Source of the DNA: a virus
DNA: 37,074 nucleotides
IMG/VR virus record: IMGVR_UViG_3300047353_000569
Location: 1 to 37,074 of that record
Strand: one strand, 5' to 3'
Position numbers and translations under genes: made by a program. Below the pieces are notes generated by a model, which was given only the letters and a program-made list of their open reading frames with translations, did no database searches and was not told where the DNA came from. Of the stretch, positions 7,566 to 14,852 are shown piece after piece. How positions within the stretch are numbered: the first letter of the stretch is position 1; each line of letters opens with the position of its first letter.

Positions 7566-8377
7566 TGAGAACTGCCGTTATAGGTTGTAGTCATAGTGCA
7601 GGATATCAATTCCCTGCTCCCGATGGTATACGTGACCGTTGGAATGATAACAACTGGGCGGAAGTTTATATTAACAATCAAAACAAGGACGGTGTGATAT
7701 TTGCTTGTCCTGGTAGAGGTTGGTATGATTATAGTGAGCGTCTTGCTTTCTTGTTTAAAAAGTATGACGACATTGACGAAGTTGTTATACAACAAACATA
7801 TTGGAATCGTTATAGATTAGGATTTAGTAATCCTTGTTATTACGAAAACATTATTCCACTTGATGCTCATATGATGCAAGAAGAAACAAAAGGACGTATT
7901 GATTGTTATAATATTAATATGTGGAATGACGAACTTAAAAGTTTTGATGGCGGACGTATAACTATGTCTGGTGATTATGCAATACAACCAACATTAAGTA
8001 TGAAGTTTGATCCGTTTGATTTAATTGAACCAAACTTACAACAGGAAGGTTACCAAAGAGTAAAAGCATGGTACGAAGTAATGACTGTTGTTAATCAAAG
8101 ACAGTTTTTCAAAGAAGTATATCTTTGGAATCAAATGTGCAAAGAAAACAACGCGGTGTTAAAAATCTTTGCCATAAACGACCAGACTTGGCTACCTAAA
8201 GATCTAAATATCATTGGGAACGTACAAGCGGACGTATCAGAAAAAACTGCAACACAGTTTTTATTAACCAAGGGTGAATTACAAGACTTTGTAGTAGATG
8301 ATGAGCATTTCAATTTAGAAGCACATACTCTTATTGCAAACGAATATATCCCTAACATGAAAGGAAGTTTATGTTGA
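7565..8377 (+). CDS. SGNH-hydrolase-like protein
   Basis: A 270-residue protein. The N-terminal AVIGCSHSAGY (4-14) resembles block I of SGNH/GDSL hydrolases with Ser9 as nucleophile, and the C-terminal VVDDEHFNLEAH has the DxxH spacing of block V. The middle is divergent. Related phage proteins are found with sugar and radical SAM genes, and a second SGNH-like protein lies at 36036-36848. ATG 7565 overlaps the HIT stop as TAATG and has GGAG ten bases upstream; TTG 7556 is in frame but too close to that site. Deacylation or deacetylation of a sugar or lipid is the family expectation. Confidence 0.6.
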   Translation: MRTAVIGCSHSAGYQFPAPDGIRDRWNDNNWAEVYINNQNKDGVIFACPGRGWYDYSERLAFLFKKYDDIDEVVIQQTYWNRYRLGFSNPCYYENIIPLDAHMMQEETKGRIDCYNINMWNDELKSFDGGRITMSGDYAIQPTLSMKFDPFDLIEPNLQQEGYQRVKAWYEVMTVVNQRQFFKEVYLWNQMCKENNAVLKIFAINDQTWLPKDLNIIGNVQADVSEKTATQFLLTKGELQDFVVDDEHFNLEAHTLIANEYIPNMKGSLC

Positions 8378-8574
8378 AACAAGTAATGATAGATGCGGCA
8401 AGAAAACATGCAGAAGCAGAGATTGACTTGCACAAGGCTAATATCGAAGTGTACATGCAACAGGTAGTTGGAATTGGTGAACACTCAGATATTATTGAGA
8501 CCATCCAAAAGGAATTGGATAAAATGGCTCAGGCGCACGATCGTTTAGAAATGCTCAACAAATACTTTGGTTAA
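8371..8574 (+). CDS. Small helical conserved phage protein
   Basis: A 67-residue protein that is almost all charged helix, broken near VGIGEHSD (34-41). AAGGAAG precedes ATG 8371, and the start overlaps the previous gene by 7 bases. It resembles a small protein I recall from marine T4-type phages; function is unknown. It closes the first transcription block, since a promoter follows within 20 bases of its stop. Confidence 0.72.
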   Translation: MLKQVMIDAARKHAEAEIDLHKANIEVYMQQVVGIGEHSDIIETIQKELDKMAQAHDRLEMLNKYFG

Positions 8575-8591
8575 ATCCATATATAAAGTGT

Positions 8592-8620
8592 TTGACATTG
8601 ATCTAAATATATCGTATAAT
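8592..8620 (+). promoter_or_regulatory. Consensus sigma70-type promoter for folE-queE
   Basis: TTGACA at 8592-8597 and TATAAT at 8615-8620 are separated by 17 bp. Transcription would start near 8627, leaving a leader of about 43 bases before folE. A CTAAATA box at 8602-8608 overlaps the spacer and resembles late-promoter boxes of marine T4-type phages, so the region may be used at two times. Confidence 0.78.
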
Positions 8621-8636
8621 ATAATACAACTAAGAC

Positions 8637-8663
8637 AGGCAATCCACTGCCTTAACATCGGAG
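8637..8663 (+). promoter_or_regulatory. folE leader hairpin with possible pseudoknot to the ribosome site
   Basis: AGGCA (8637-8641) pairs with TGCCT (8648-8652) around the loop ATCCAC. The loop bases TCC (8643-8645) can pair with GGA (8660-8662) of the GGAG ribosome site of folE. The result is an H-type pseudoknot topology like preQ1-I riboswitches, but the loop is much shorter than in that class. Function is inferred only. Confidence 0.35.
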
Positions 8664-8669
8664 AAGTAA

Positions 8670-9353
8670 ATGAGTAAAGTAGAAGAAATAAAAGCAAAAC
8701 TAAAAGAGCAAGGTATTCGTTACTGGGCTAATGATAATATTAGCGAAGTACTCGAAGAAGGTGACAAACAAGCACTTATCGAAGAGGCAATTCCTGCTTT
8801 TGAAAATGTATTGCAAAAACTGTTAATTGATACAGAAACAGATCCTAACAGTATGGATACTGCAAGACGTATGGCTAAGATGTACATTAATGAGATTATG
8901 GCCGGACGTTATGATAAGATGCCTAACCCAAGTGCATTTCCAAACTACATTGAAGGTGGTTATGAAGGTATGTTGGTAGTAAGGAGTGAACTTACAAGTT
9001 TATGTTCACATCATCACCAGACTGTTAAAGGAGTAGCATACATTGGTATCATTGCAGGTCCGAAACTTTTAGGTCTTAGTAAGTACACAAGGATCGCACA
9101 ATGGTGTGCAACACGTGGAACATTGCAAGAAGAACTTAATGTTATGATTGCAAATGCAATACAAAAAGAAACAGGTAGTGAACACGTTGGTGTTTATGTA
9201 CAAGCAACACATGGTTGTTGTGAGAACAGAGGTATTAAAGCACATAGTTCTTTAACGCAGACTACTGTATTACGTGGAGCATTTAAAGACGATCCAGCAA
9301 CTAAAAAAGAGTTTATAGACAACGTAAAACTGCAACAACAGTTTGCTTGTTAG
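8670..9353 (+). CDS. folE: GTP cyclohydrolase I
   Basis: A 227-residue enzyme of normal FolE length. It opens GTP to dihydroneopterin triphosphate and formate, the first step to folate and to 7-deazaguanine. Zinc ligands are visible: Cys112 and His115 in LCSHHHQTVKG and Cys183 or Cys184 in HGCCENRGIKAHSS, the block that also holds substrate-binding residues. The usual CEHHLLPF is CSHHHQTV here, a divergence common in phage copies. It starts with GGAGAAG six to seven bases upstream, after its own promoter and leader hairpin, and is followed closely by queE, so the two form one unit feeding the deazaguanine path. Confidence 0.95.
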   Translation: MSKVEEIKAKLKEQGIRYWANDNISEVLEEGDKQALIEEAIPAFENVLQKLLIDTETDPNSMDTARRMAKMYINEIMAGRYDKMPNPSAFPNYIEGGYEGMLVVRSELTSLCSHHHQTVKGVAYIGIIAGPKLLGLSKYTRIAQWCATRGTLQEELNVMIANAIQKETGSEHVGVYVQATHGCCENRGIKAHSSLTQTTVLRGAFKDDPATKKEFIDNVKLQQQFAC

Positions 9354-9365
9354 GAGGCTCTTATA

Positions 9366-10265
9366 ATGACAACTGAGAAGAAGTATTATTACAGTGAGAT
9401 ATTTCACTCCATTCAAGGTGAAGGACACTATACTGGTGTTCCGACAGCATGGATTAGATTCTTCTTGTGTAACTTACAGTGTAGCGGCTTTGGTCAAGTA
9501 GATCCAACTAACCCGGATACATATGACCTGCCGTTCCTGGATTATGACGTAAGCCAAGTAAAAAGAGTTGAAGACTTACCTGTATGGGAAAAAGGTTGCG
9601 ATAGTTCTTATACTTGGGCAAAGAAGTATAAACACTTAATGGGACAAGAAACTCCTACTGTATTAGCAAATAAGATTGTTGATATATTAAAAACAGATAG
9701 CAATCCAGAAGGATTGTTTCTTCATCCTATGAGTAAACAAAGACAACACTTATGTTTTACTGGCGGTGAACCTTTAATGGTTACAGGACAGGCGGCAAGT
9801 GTTGGAATATATGAAGAACTTGAAAGACAAGGTAACTTGCCTGATAGCATGACGTTTGAAACTAACGGCACACAGAAGTTAAGAGATCCATTTAAAGAAT
9901 GGGTAAAAAGAATTAATGAAGAAGTATTCTTTAGTTGTAGTCCTAAATTATGGACAGTAGCAGGTGAAGAAAGTAAAAAAGCAATTATTCCAGAAGTAGT
10001 TGGCGAATATGCAGAACTATCTAAAGCAGGACAATTAAAGTTTGTTGTTGGTTCTGAACAAAGACAATGGGATGAAATGGATTCTGTTATAGAAAAATTT
10101 AGAGCAGAAGGCGTTGAATGGCCTGTATGGGTTATGCCTGTAGGAGCCAGAGAAGAAGAGCAAACTGCAACGGCAGGTGATGTTGCAAAGATGGCTTTTC
10201 AGAGAGGATATAATGTGGCGGCACGAGTACACGTTTACTTGTTTGGTAACGCCATAGGAACATAA
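9366..10265 (+). CDS. queE: 7-carboxy-7-deazaguanine synthase, with a cluster-loop insertion
   Basis: A 299-residue radical SAM enzyme that turns CPH4 into 7-carboxy-7-deazaguanine. It opens with the QueE hallmark EIFHSIQGEGHYTG (11-24), and has TGGEP (SAM-binding) and ETNGTQ blocks further on. The iron-sulfur motif is unusual: Cys35 and Cys39 (CNLQC) are followed by about 36 extra residues before GCDSSYTW, where Cys78 matches the third Cys of the canonical CxxxCxxCDTxYSW. Length is above the common 210-250 mainly for this reason. AGGAGG lies before ATG 9366. It follows folE by 12 bases. Confidence 0.92.
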   Translation: MTTEKKYYYSEIFHSIQGEGHYTGVPTAWIRFFLCNLQCSGFGQVDPTNPDTYDLPFLDYDVSQVKRVEDLPVWEKGCDSSYTWAKKYKHLMGQETPTVLANKIVDILKTDSNPEGLFLHPMSKQRQHLCFTGGEPLMVTGQAASVGIYEELERQGNLPDSMTFETNGTQKLRDPFKEWVKRINEEVFFSCSPKLWTVAGEESKKAIIPEVVGEYAELSKAGQLKFVVGSEQRQWDEMDSVIEKFRAEGVEWPVWVMPVGAREEEQTATAGDVAKMAFQRGYNVAARVHVYLFGNAIGT

Positions 10266-10266
10266 T

Positions 10267-10707
10267 ATGATATTTTGGTTAGGATTTACTGTTATGGTAT
10301 TGAACGAAGGGTTCGTGATCATGCGACACGTACACCCTTGGTTTGCACATAAGAGAGAAGCACTAATAGCCAAGTATGGAAGTAATTGGAAACGTTTCCA
10401 TGCCTTATTAGATTATGTATGGATAGGTGGTGTTACGTTAGGTATGGCGGTAGACATTGCTAACTGGAAGTTATATTTCACAGTGCTGGCAACCTTTTGG
10501 ACGGTTGTAGGCGTAAGTGTGTATCTTCCATTACTTGTTAAGAAGTTAACAAAGAAAAAAGTAAAAGTCGATAATGATGTACATTTACATTCAGACGGTT
10601 TATATCCATATAAAGAAATGAACGAGGCACGTGACGAAGTGAAACGTAAGAAGAAAAACAAAAACAAGCAACTTGACGAAGATGCTATTAGAAAGGCAGG
10701 ATGGTGA
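10267..10707 (+). CDS. Small membrane protein, unknown function
   Basis: A 146-residue protein with about three membrane segments (near 1-20, 46-66 and 69-91) followed by a highly charged tail of about 50 residues rich in Lys, Arg and Glu. The topology places a basic cytoplasmic tail after the third helix. The start lies one base after the queE stop, so it is in the same transcript. I recognise no family. A role in membrane anchoring or host-envelope change is possible but unsupported. Confidence 0.7.
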   Translation: MIFWLGFTVMVLNEGFVIMRHVHPWFAHKREALIAKYGSNWKRFHALLDYVWIGGVTLGMAVDIANWKLYFTVLATFWTVVGVSVYLPLLVKKLTKKKVKVDNDVHLHSDGLYPYKEMNEARDEVKRKKKNKNKQLDEDAIRKAGW

Positions 10708-11081
10708 ATATGTTAGATAAAATGAAAGACATGTTAGGCATGAAAAAGGCTACAAAAGGAACTGAGCTCTCGCATAGAGATCTTATGTTAAAAGAAAAAG
10801 AAGCGGCAACTAAGGCTAAGAAACCTTGGGTTGGCGTACTTGATACACAAGTAAACAAAGATAATATTAAAAATGGTTTCTTTGAACTTGACTGGAACAA
10901 CGAGTTTATTGAGCAACTGCTTGATGCTGGTTACAAAGGTGAGTCAAATGAAGAAATTGTTGACCTGTGGTTTAAAGACCTCGCAAGAAATGTACTTGCA
11001 GAAGAAGGCATGGACACTACAAGAGGTGCAGGTTATATTAACACAACAAAAATAAGCAAAGATAAATCGGAGGTAAAATGA
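10701..11081 (+). CDS. Conserved phage protein, unknown function
   Basis: A 126-residue soluble protein. ATG 10701 overlaps the membrane-protein gene by 7 bases and has AAGGCAGG upstream; ATG 10710 is an in-frame alternative. Residues 1-40 are Lys-rich. The body (KKPWVGVLDTQVN to the WFKDLARNVLAEEG region) is mixed alpha/beta with a conserved-looking FELDWNNEFIEQLL (61-74), which I recall from marine T4-type phage proteins without a known role. Confidence 0.7.
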   Translation: MVNMLDKMKDMLGMKKATKGTELSHRDLMLKEKEAATKAKKPWVGVLDTQVNKDNIKNGFFELDWNNEFIEQLLDAGYKGESNEEIVDLWFKDLARNVLAEEGMDTTRGAGYINTTKISKDKSEVK

Positions 11082-11200
11082 TAATTGAATATTTAGATAC
11101 CGCAATAATGATTGCAGGAGTATTTTTTCTATATAAGATTGCAAGAAATTTAAGAATGATACTAAAAGAAATGTGTCATATCGGAAAGAAGATTAAGTAA
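11078..11200 (+). CDS. Short single-span membrane peptide
   Basis: A 40-residue reading frame whose ATG at 11078 overlaps the previous stop by 4 bases (ATGA) and whose TAA overlaps the next ATG (TAATG). A strong CGGAGG lies at 11068-11073. The N-terminal half (MIIEYLDTAIMIAGVFFLYK) is one hydrophobic helix with an acidic face; the C-terminal half is basic (RNLRMILKEMCHIGKKIK). The coupled start and stop and the good ribosome site make it a real gene. Function is unknown. Confidence 0.65.
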   Translation: MIIEYLDTAIMIAGVFFLYKIARNLRMILKEMCHIGKKIK

Positions 11201-11928
11201 TGAGTATTGTAAGAATTAAAAGTTTTCATCCATTAACAGAGTTTGCACCAAGTTGGAATATTCCTCTTTGGTTAACAAACTGGACTGACCATGAGCATGT
11301 AGATGCCATTAAAAAATGGATAATTGATAACGAGAAGACTATCTTAGATTACGAATATACCTCAACAGGTGGTACAGGTCTAAGCAAAGATCATATTACA
11401 ACACGTTTTGGAAAGTATAACTTACTATCACAAGACGATCCTGCATTTAATGAACTGCTAACGTTTTTAAGATATTCATATATTGAGTACGTGCAAACTG
11501 CACAACTTGAACTTAAAGACTTGCAGATTGTATGTTGGGCAAACATTCTTAAACAAAATGAAGCAATGGAACCGCACTCACACGGTGCTCAACCAGATTC
11601 TTATTTGAGTGGTAATATGCATTTGGAAGATTATTCAACTGCAACATTTTACAGAAGTTGTTATGATCCTGAATCAAAACTTGGCTTACCAAATAAAAAA
11701 GGTGGCTGTGTAATGTTCCCGAGTAGCACACAACACTATACAGGTGAGCATGATTCAAAAGATCCAAGAGTTAGTGTAGCATTTGATTTAAGATTAACGG
11801 GTTCATTCAATCACGAAGAAATGAATGCCATTCCGTTTATGAACAAAGAAGTGCTAACCAAAATACAAGAAAAGTATAAAGCACAAGCAGAAGCAAATAA
11901 ACAGGTTGACAACAGTACTAAAAAGTAG
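11200..11928 (+). CDS. 2OG-Fe(II) oxygenase-like phage protein
   Basis: A 242-residue protein. EPHSHGAQPDSYLSGNMHLE (near 124-143) resembles the HxHxxxxLSGxYY block of the phage 2OG-Fe(II) oxygenase family (PF13759-like). MFPSSTQHYTGEHDSKDPRVSVAFDL (near 169-194) supplies the distal His and the Arg for 2-oxoglutarate. Similar proteins are common in T4-type marine phages and their substrates are not known. The start shares a base with the preceding stop. The 3' end contains the -35 and spacer of the next promoter. Confidence 0.75.
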   Translation: MSIVRIKSFHPLTEFAPSWNIPLWLTNWTDHEHVDAIKKWIIDNEKTILDYEYTSTGGTGLSKDHITTRFGKYNLLSQDDPAFNELLTFLRYSYIEYVQTAQLELKDLQIVCWANILKQNEAMEPHSHGAQPDSYLSGNMHLEDYSTATFYRSCYDPESKLGLPNKKGGCVMFPSSTQHYTGEHDSKDPRVSVAFDLRLTGSFNHEEMNAIPFMNKEVLTKIQEKYKAQAEANKQVDNSTKK

Positions 11929-11934
11929 TATAAT
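11906..11934 (+). promoter_or_regulatory. Consensus sigma70-type promoter for the exonuclease gene
   Basis: TTGACA at 11906-11911 and TATAAT at 11929-11934 are 17 bp apart. The promoter overlaps the last codons of the oxygenase gene. The start site would lie near 11941, with a 26-base leader to ATG 11967. Confidence 0.8.
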
Positions 11935-11966
11935 AACACTATATTTTATTACAAGAGGACAACTAA

Positions 11967-12956
11967 ATGACATACATACTCGTTGATACTGCTAACACAT
12001 TTTTTCGTGCAAGACACGTAATTCGTGGTAACCTTACAGATAAGGTTGGTATGGCTTTTCATATTACACTTGCTGGTGTAAGAAAGGCTTGGCAGGACTT
12101 TGATGGGTCGCATGTTGTATTTTGTTTAGAAGGTCGTAGTTGGCGTAAGGACTTTTATGAGCCGTACAAGCGAAATAGAAGTGATGCACGAGCGGCGGCT
12201 ACTCCACAACAACAAGAAGAAGATGAAGTGTTCTGGGAAATGTTTGATGAGTTCAAAGATTTCGTAGGTAATAAAACTAATTGTTCTGTATTACAACATC
12301 CTGAACTTGAAGCAGATGACTTGATTGCAGGTTGGGTACAAGCACACCCTAATGATAATCATGTTATTGTTTCAACTGATGGCGACTTTGCACAACTTAT
12401 TGCTCCTAACTGTAAACAATACAATGGTATTCAAGACATGACTATTACACATGAAGGTTACTTTGATAAGAAAGGTAATCGTGTTATAGATAAGAAAACT
12501 AAGGCAGAACGTCCTGCACCTAATCCACAATGGTTATTGTTTGAAAAGTGTATGCGAGGTGACACAAGTGATAACGTGTTCAGTGCATATCCTGGTGTAA
12601 GAGTAAAAGGTACAAAGAACAAGGTAGGCTTAACAGAGGCGTTTGCTGACAAGGATAGCAAAGGCTACAACTGGAATAACTTGATGTTACAACGTTGGGT
12701 AGATCATAATGGTGACGAACATAGAGTATTAGATGACTATACTCGTAACGTAACACTTTGTGATTTGACTGCACAGCCAGATAACATTAGAAGTATTATT
12801 GATAGTGTAATCAAAGATGCTACAGTAGAGCCTAAGGCAATTACACAAGTAGGTATTAAACTTATGAAGTTCTGTGCTAAACACGACTTGGTAAAAGTAG
12901 GTGAACAAGTACAGAGTTATAGCGAGCCATTAAATGCGAGATACGTATGCAACTAA
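11967..12956 (+). CDS. 5'-3' exonuclease, FEN/RNase H-type (T4 Rnh-like)
   Basis: A 329-residue FEN-family nuclease, near the size of T4 RNase H (305). It would remove RNA primers and 5' flaps during phage replication. Metal-binding acids stand in order: Asp7 (ILVDTAN), a Glu in CLEGRSWRKDFYEPYKRNR (near 52-70) with the Arg/Lys helix, ELEADDLIAGW (near 112-122) and STDGDFAQLI (near 134-143). The region after residue 170 (CMRGDTSDN) fits the helix-hairpin segment with its own acid pair. AGAGGA lies upstream. It has its own promoter. Confidence 0.88.
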   Translation: MTYILVDTANTFFRARHVIRGNLTDKVGMAFHITLAGVRKAWQDFDGSHVVFCLEGRSWRKDFYEPYKRNRSDARAAATPQQQEEDEVFWEMFDEFKDFVGNKTNCSVLQHPELEADDLIAGWVQAHPNDNHVIVSTDGDFAQLIAPNCKQYNGIQDMTITHEGYFDKKGNRVIDKKTKAERPAPNPQWLLFEKCMRGDTSDNVFSAYPGVRVKGTKNKVGLTEAFADKDSKGYNWNNLMLQRWVDHNGDEHRVLDDYTRNVTLCDLTAQPDNIRSIIDSVIKDATVEPKAITQVGIKLMKFCAKHDLVKVGEQVQSYSEPLNARYVCN

Positions 12957-13489
12957 TGGACGAAAATTATGCTGACGCATATGAACTACTTTGCTCATTA
13001 GATCCTGATGTACAAAAAGCCGTTACTACTAAATTTCCGTTCTTAAATGGCGGTGTAGAAACACGTAGAATGGTTGTATTAAGGGAGAACGTAGCCAAGA
13101 AATTAGGTACTATTTTAGACGATTTACCTGTCCAAAATATGTCAGTTAGCGAAATAACGAAGTTAAATAACTTAGACAATATGCCTCAAGACCCTTATAT
13201 GCTTAAAGCATTACAGGATATAAGTGGTAAAGAAGGGTATAGAGAAGTGTACATTAAGGAACTAACTGCACGTGATAAACGTGATAGTAGAGAAAGAGAG
13301 TTTCCTTTAGAGCCTATTATTGAAGCAGTAGAAGCCGGGTCATGTCGCCCACCTTTGATTATAGAATTAGACAGCGGTCGATTTGTTATCGATGGCAGAA
13401 CAAGATTATATGCGGCCGTGGCGTCAAACAAAAGTTTAGATGTAACTGTCATAACAACTGAAGTATTAGGAGGAATAAATGACTATTAA
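12947..13489 (+). CDS. ParB/Srx-like domain protein
   Basis: A 180-residue protein. The C-terminal PPLIIELDSGRFVIDGRTRLYAA (near 134-156) matches the core of ParB/sulfiredoxin-like nucleotide-binding domains, in which a strand-turn and the GRxR loop contact a nucleotide. The N-terminal 100 residues are helical with no clear homology. ATG 12947 overlaps the exonuclease by 10 bases; ATG 12956 is an in-frame option. Proteins of this kind in phages can be nucleases or CTP/ATP-binding regulators. The role here is unknown. Confidence 0.65.
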   Translation: MQLMDENYADAYELLCSLDPDVQKAVTTKFPFLNGGVETRRMVVLRENVAKKLGTILDDLPVQNMSVSEITKLNNLDNMPQDPYMLKALQDISGKEGYREVYIKELTARDKRDSREREFPLEPIIEAVEAGSCRPPLIIELDSGRFVIDGRTRLYAAVASNKSLDVTVITTEVLGGINDY

Positions 13490-13970
13490 AGGAAAATCTA
13501 TTGTAGCAGGCAAGTTTTGGATTGTTGAAGAGGACGGTGAACGTATCGGTACTCTTTCTAAACAAGAAGATAAAACTTATATGTACTGTTGCAATACACA
13601 TACAAAATTTTATGAAAGCGAAAAGCAGTTAAGTAAAGAGATTGCTATCGAATGGGAAACAACTATTTCTGATGCAAACAAAGATAAGGTTGCAGATAAA
13701 GAAGTACATGGATTTCCAACTTCATGTGTACCACACAATAGTATGTATGATGTAAAAAAGAAGTTACCTTTGTTTACAAAGAGTAAAAAATCTAAAAGTT
13801 TATATTGTGCAGGTTACTACATTATTAAATTTGACAAAGGCTGGGTAAGAAGTTTTTGTCCTAAGATGGTAACTTGTGAAAATTATGTTTCAAAAGGACC
13901 TTTCAAAACAGAACTCGAAATGCGTTCGGAACTATCAAAGGCAAATGCAGATGCAAAAAGAGCCAATTAA
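13479..13970 (+). CDS. Conserved phage protein, unknown function
   Basis: A 163-residue basic protein. AGGAGG lies directly upstream and the start overlaps the previous gene by 11 bases. It seems to contain two related halves: KFWIVEEDGERIGTLSK (12-28) and YYIIKFDKGWVRSFCPK (112-128) both look like strand pairs followed by a Cys/His-containing segment. No known motif is visible. It belongs to the replication-gene stretch. Confidence 0.7.
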   Translation: MTIKGKSIVAGKFWIVEEDGERIGTLSKQEDKTYMYCCNTHTKFYESEKQLSKEIAIEWETTISDANKDKVADKEVHGFPTSCVPHNSMYDVKKKLPLFTKSKKSKSLYCAGYYIIKFDKGWVRSFCPKMVTCENYVSKGPFKTELEMRSELSKANADAKRAN

Positions 13971-14196
13971 TACAGTTCCTTTAGAAAAGTTCTTTTCGCA
14001 AGTAAAGGCCGCCGAGTCAAGCAATGCACATGATGTAAGACTAACACTCGACGATGCTAAATTACTTGCATTTACATTAGGGCAAATCAATGCCCGTCTA
14101 CTTGGTAACATAGAAGAATTTATTTCTACCAAAGCAATAGAAAAAGAATCAGAAGTTATTAACGTAGAGATGGACGGTGGTGGATTCAAAGAGTAA
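13951..14196 (+). CDS. Small conserved phage protein
   Basis: An 81-residue protein. I chose ATG 13951 because AAAGG at 13937-13941 is nine bases upstream; ATG 13945 is also in frame and cannot be excluded, while starts near 13876 would overlap the previous gene by almost 100 bases. The central helix LTLDDAKLLAFTLGQINARLLG is well formed. The C-terminus shares a base with the next start (TAATG). Function is unknown. Confidence 0.65.
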   Translation: MQKEPINTVPLEKFFSQVKAAESSNAHDVRLTLDDAKLLAFTLGQINARLLGNIEEFISTKAIEKESEVINVEMDGGGFKE

Positions 14197-14810
14197 TGAT
14201 AAAACAAACTTTGTTTTCAACAGATATATACAAGGTAAAAGTTAAGCAACAAGAAGAACTAAAAAGTTTCTTCGTCTCAAACATAGAAAGTGAATATAAT
14301 GTTAAAGGTCCTAATTGCGATTTCTGCAATGTATACAGTGATTATTTTTCAGGCGCTCGGCCAGTAGACTGGGAAGACATTCTTCCAAAGTATCAATCAA
14401 CGATACAAGAGTTTCTAAACGAATACGGATATAAAGATTCGCACAACTGGAAGGTTGGTATTGATGCTTGGTATAACGTAACAGGAAAAGGCGGTTGGGG
14501 AGAAACACACAATCACTTATCAAGTCCAAGAACAATACAAATTAGTGCAGTACATTATGTAAAGTACGATCCTGAACATCATACTCCTACAATATTTTAT
14601 AATCCATCAAGCGATGGCATACGTAGTAGTGCTCCTACGCCTATTACAAATAACTTACCTACAATGTGGCCAAAAGAAGTCGTTAATGCAGACGCCTTAG
14701 AAGGCGATATGATATTCTTTCCACCCTATTTAAATCATAGTATTCCTGTACAAAAATCTGATGTACCGAGAATAACGACAGCATTCAACATAACAATTAC
14801 TGAGAATTAG
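14196..14810 (+). CDS. 2OG-Fe(II) oxygenase-like phage protein (PF13759-like)
   Basis: A 204-residue protein. GWGETHNHLSSPRTIQISAV (near 100-119) gives the HxH metal region followed by a long strand, and GDMIFFPPYLNHSIPVQKSD (near 170-189) gives the distal His with the P-x-x-L-x-H-x-V/I-x-P signature of this family; Arg in VPRITTAFNI would bind 2-oxoglutarate. It is a second member of the group seen at 11200-11928, though the two are only distantly alike. The substrate is unknown. It ends just before a late-promoter box. Confidence 0.78.
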   Translation: MIKQTLFSTDIYKVKVKQQEELKSFFVSNIESEYNVKGPNCDFCNVYSDYFSGARPVDWEDILPKYQSTIQEFLNEYGYKDSHNWKVGIDAWYNVTGKGGWGETHNHLSSPRTIQISAVHYVKYDPEHHTPTIFYNPSSDGIRSSAPTPITNNLPTMWPKEVVNADALEGDMIFFPPYLNHSIPVQKSDVPRITTAFNITITEN

Positions 14811-14818
14811 GATAAATA
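14811..14818 (+). promoter_or_regulatory. T4-type late promoter box (GATAAATA)
   Basis: GATAAATA at 14811-14818 matches the T4 late consensus TATAAATA at seven of eight positions. Transcription would begin near 14824, 27 bases before ATG 14851. The gene behind it begins a run of conserved proteins ending at 15993. Confidence 0.5.
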
Positions 14819-14852
14819 TATACGTAGTTTATAAAAGAGGAACAACGTATAT
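14818..14852 (+). promoter_or_regulatory. Hairpin enclosing the ribosome site of gene 14851
   Basis: ATATACGT (14818-14825) is the exact reverse complement of ACGTATAT (14845-14852). The stem would hold the first two bases of the ATG and put the AGAGG ribosome site in the loop. Only read-through RNA carries the full 5' arm; RNA started at the late box would lack it. Confidence 0.35.

Noticed and set aside
8131-8484. Minus-strand open frames inside plus-strand genes (and the reverse)
   Set aside because: They lack ribosome sites, lie opposite well-supported genes, and their residue make-up is that of antisense reading.
8637-8663. A bona fide preQ1-I riboswitch
   Set aside because: The loop has six bases and lacks the conserved loop and A-rich tail of the class; only the topology is similar, so it is listed as a candidate structure.
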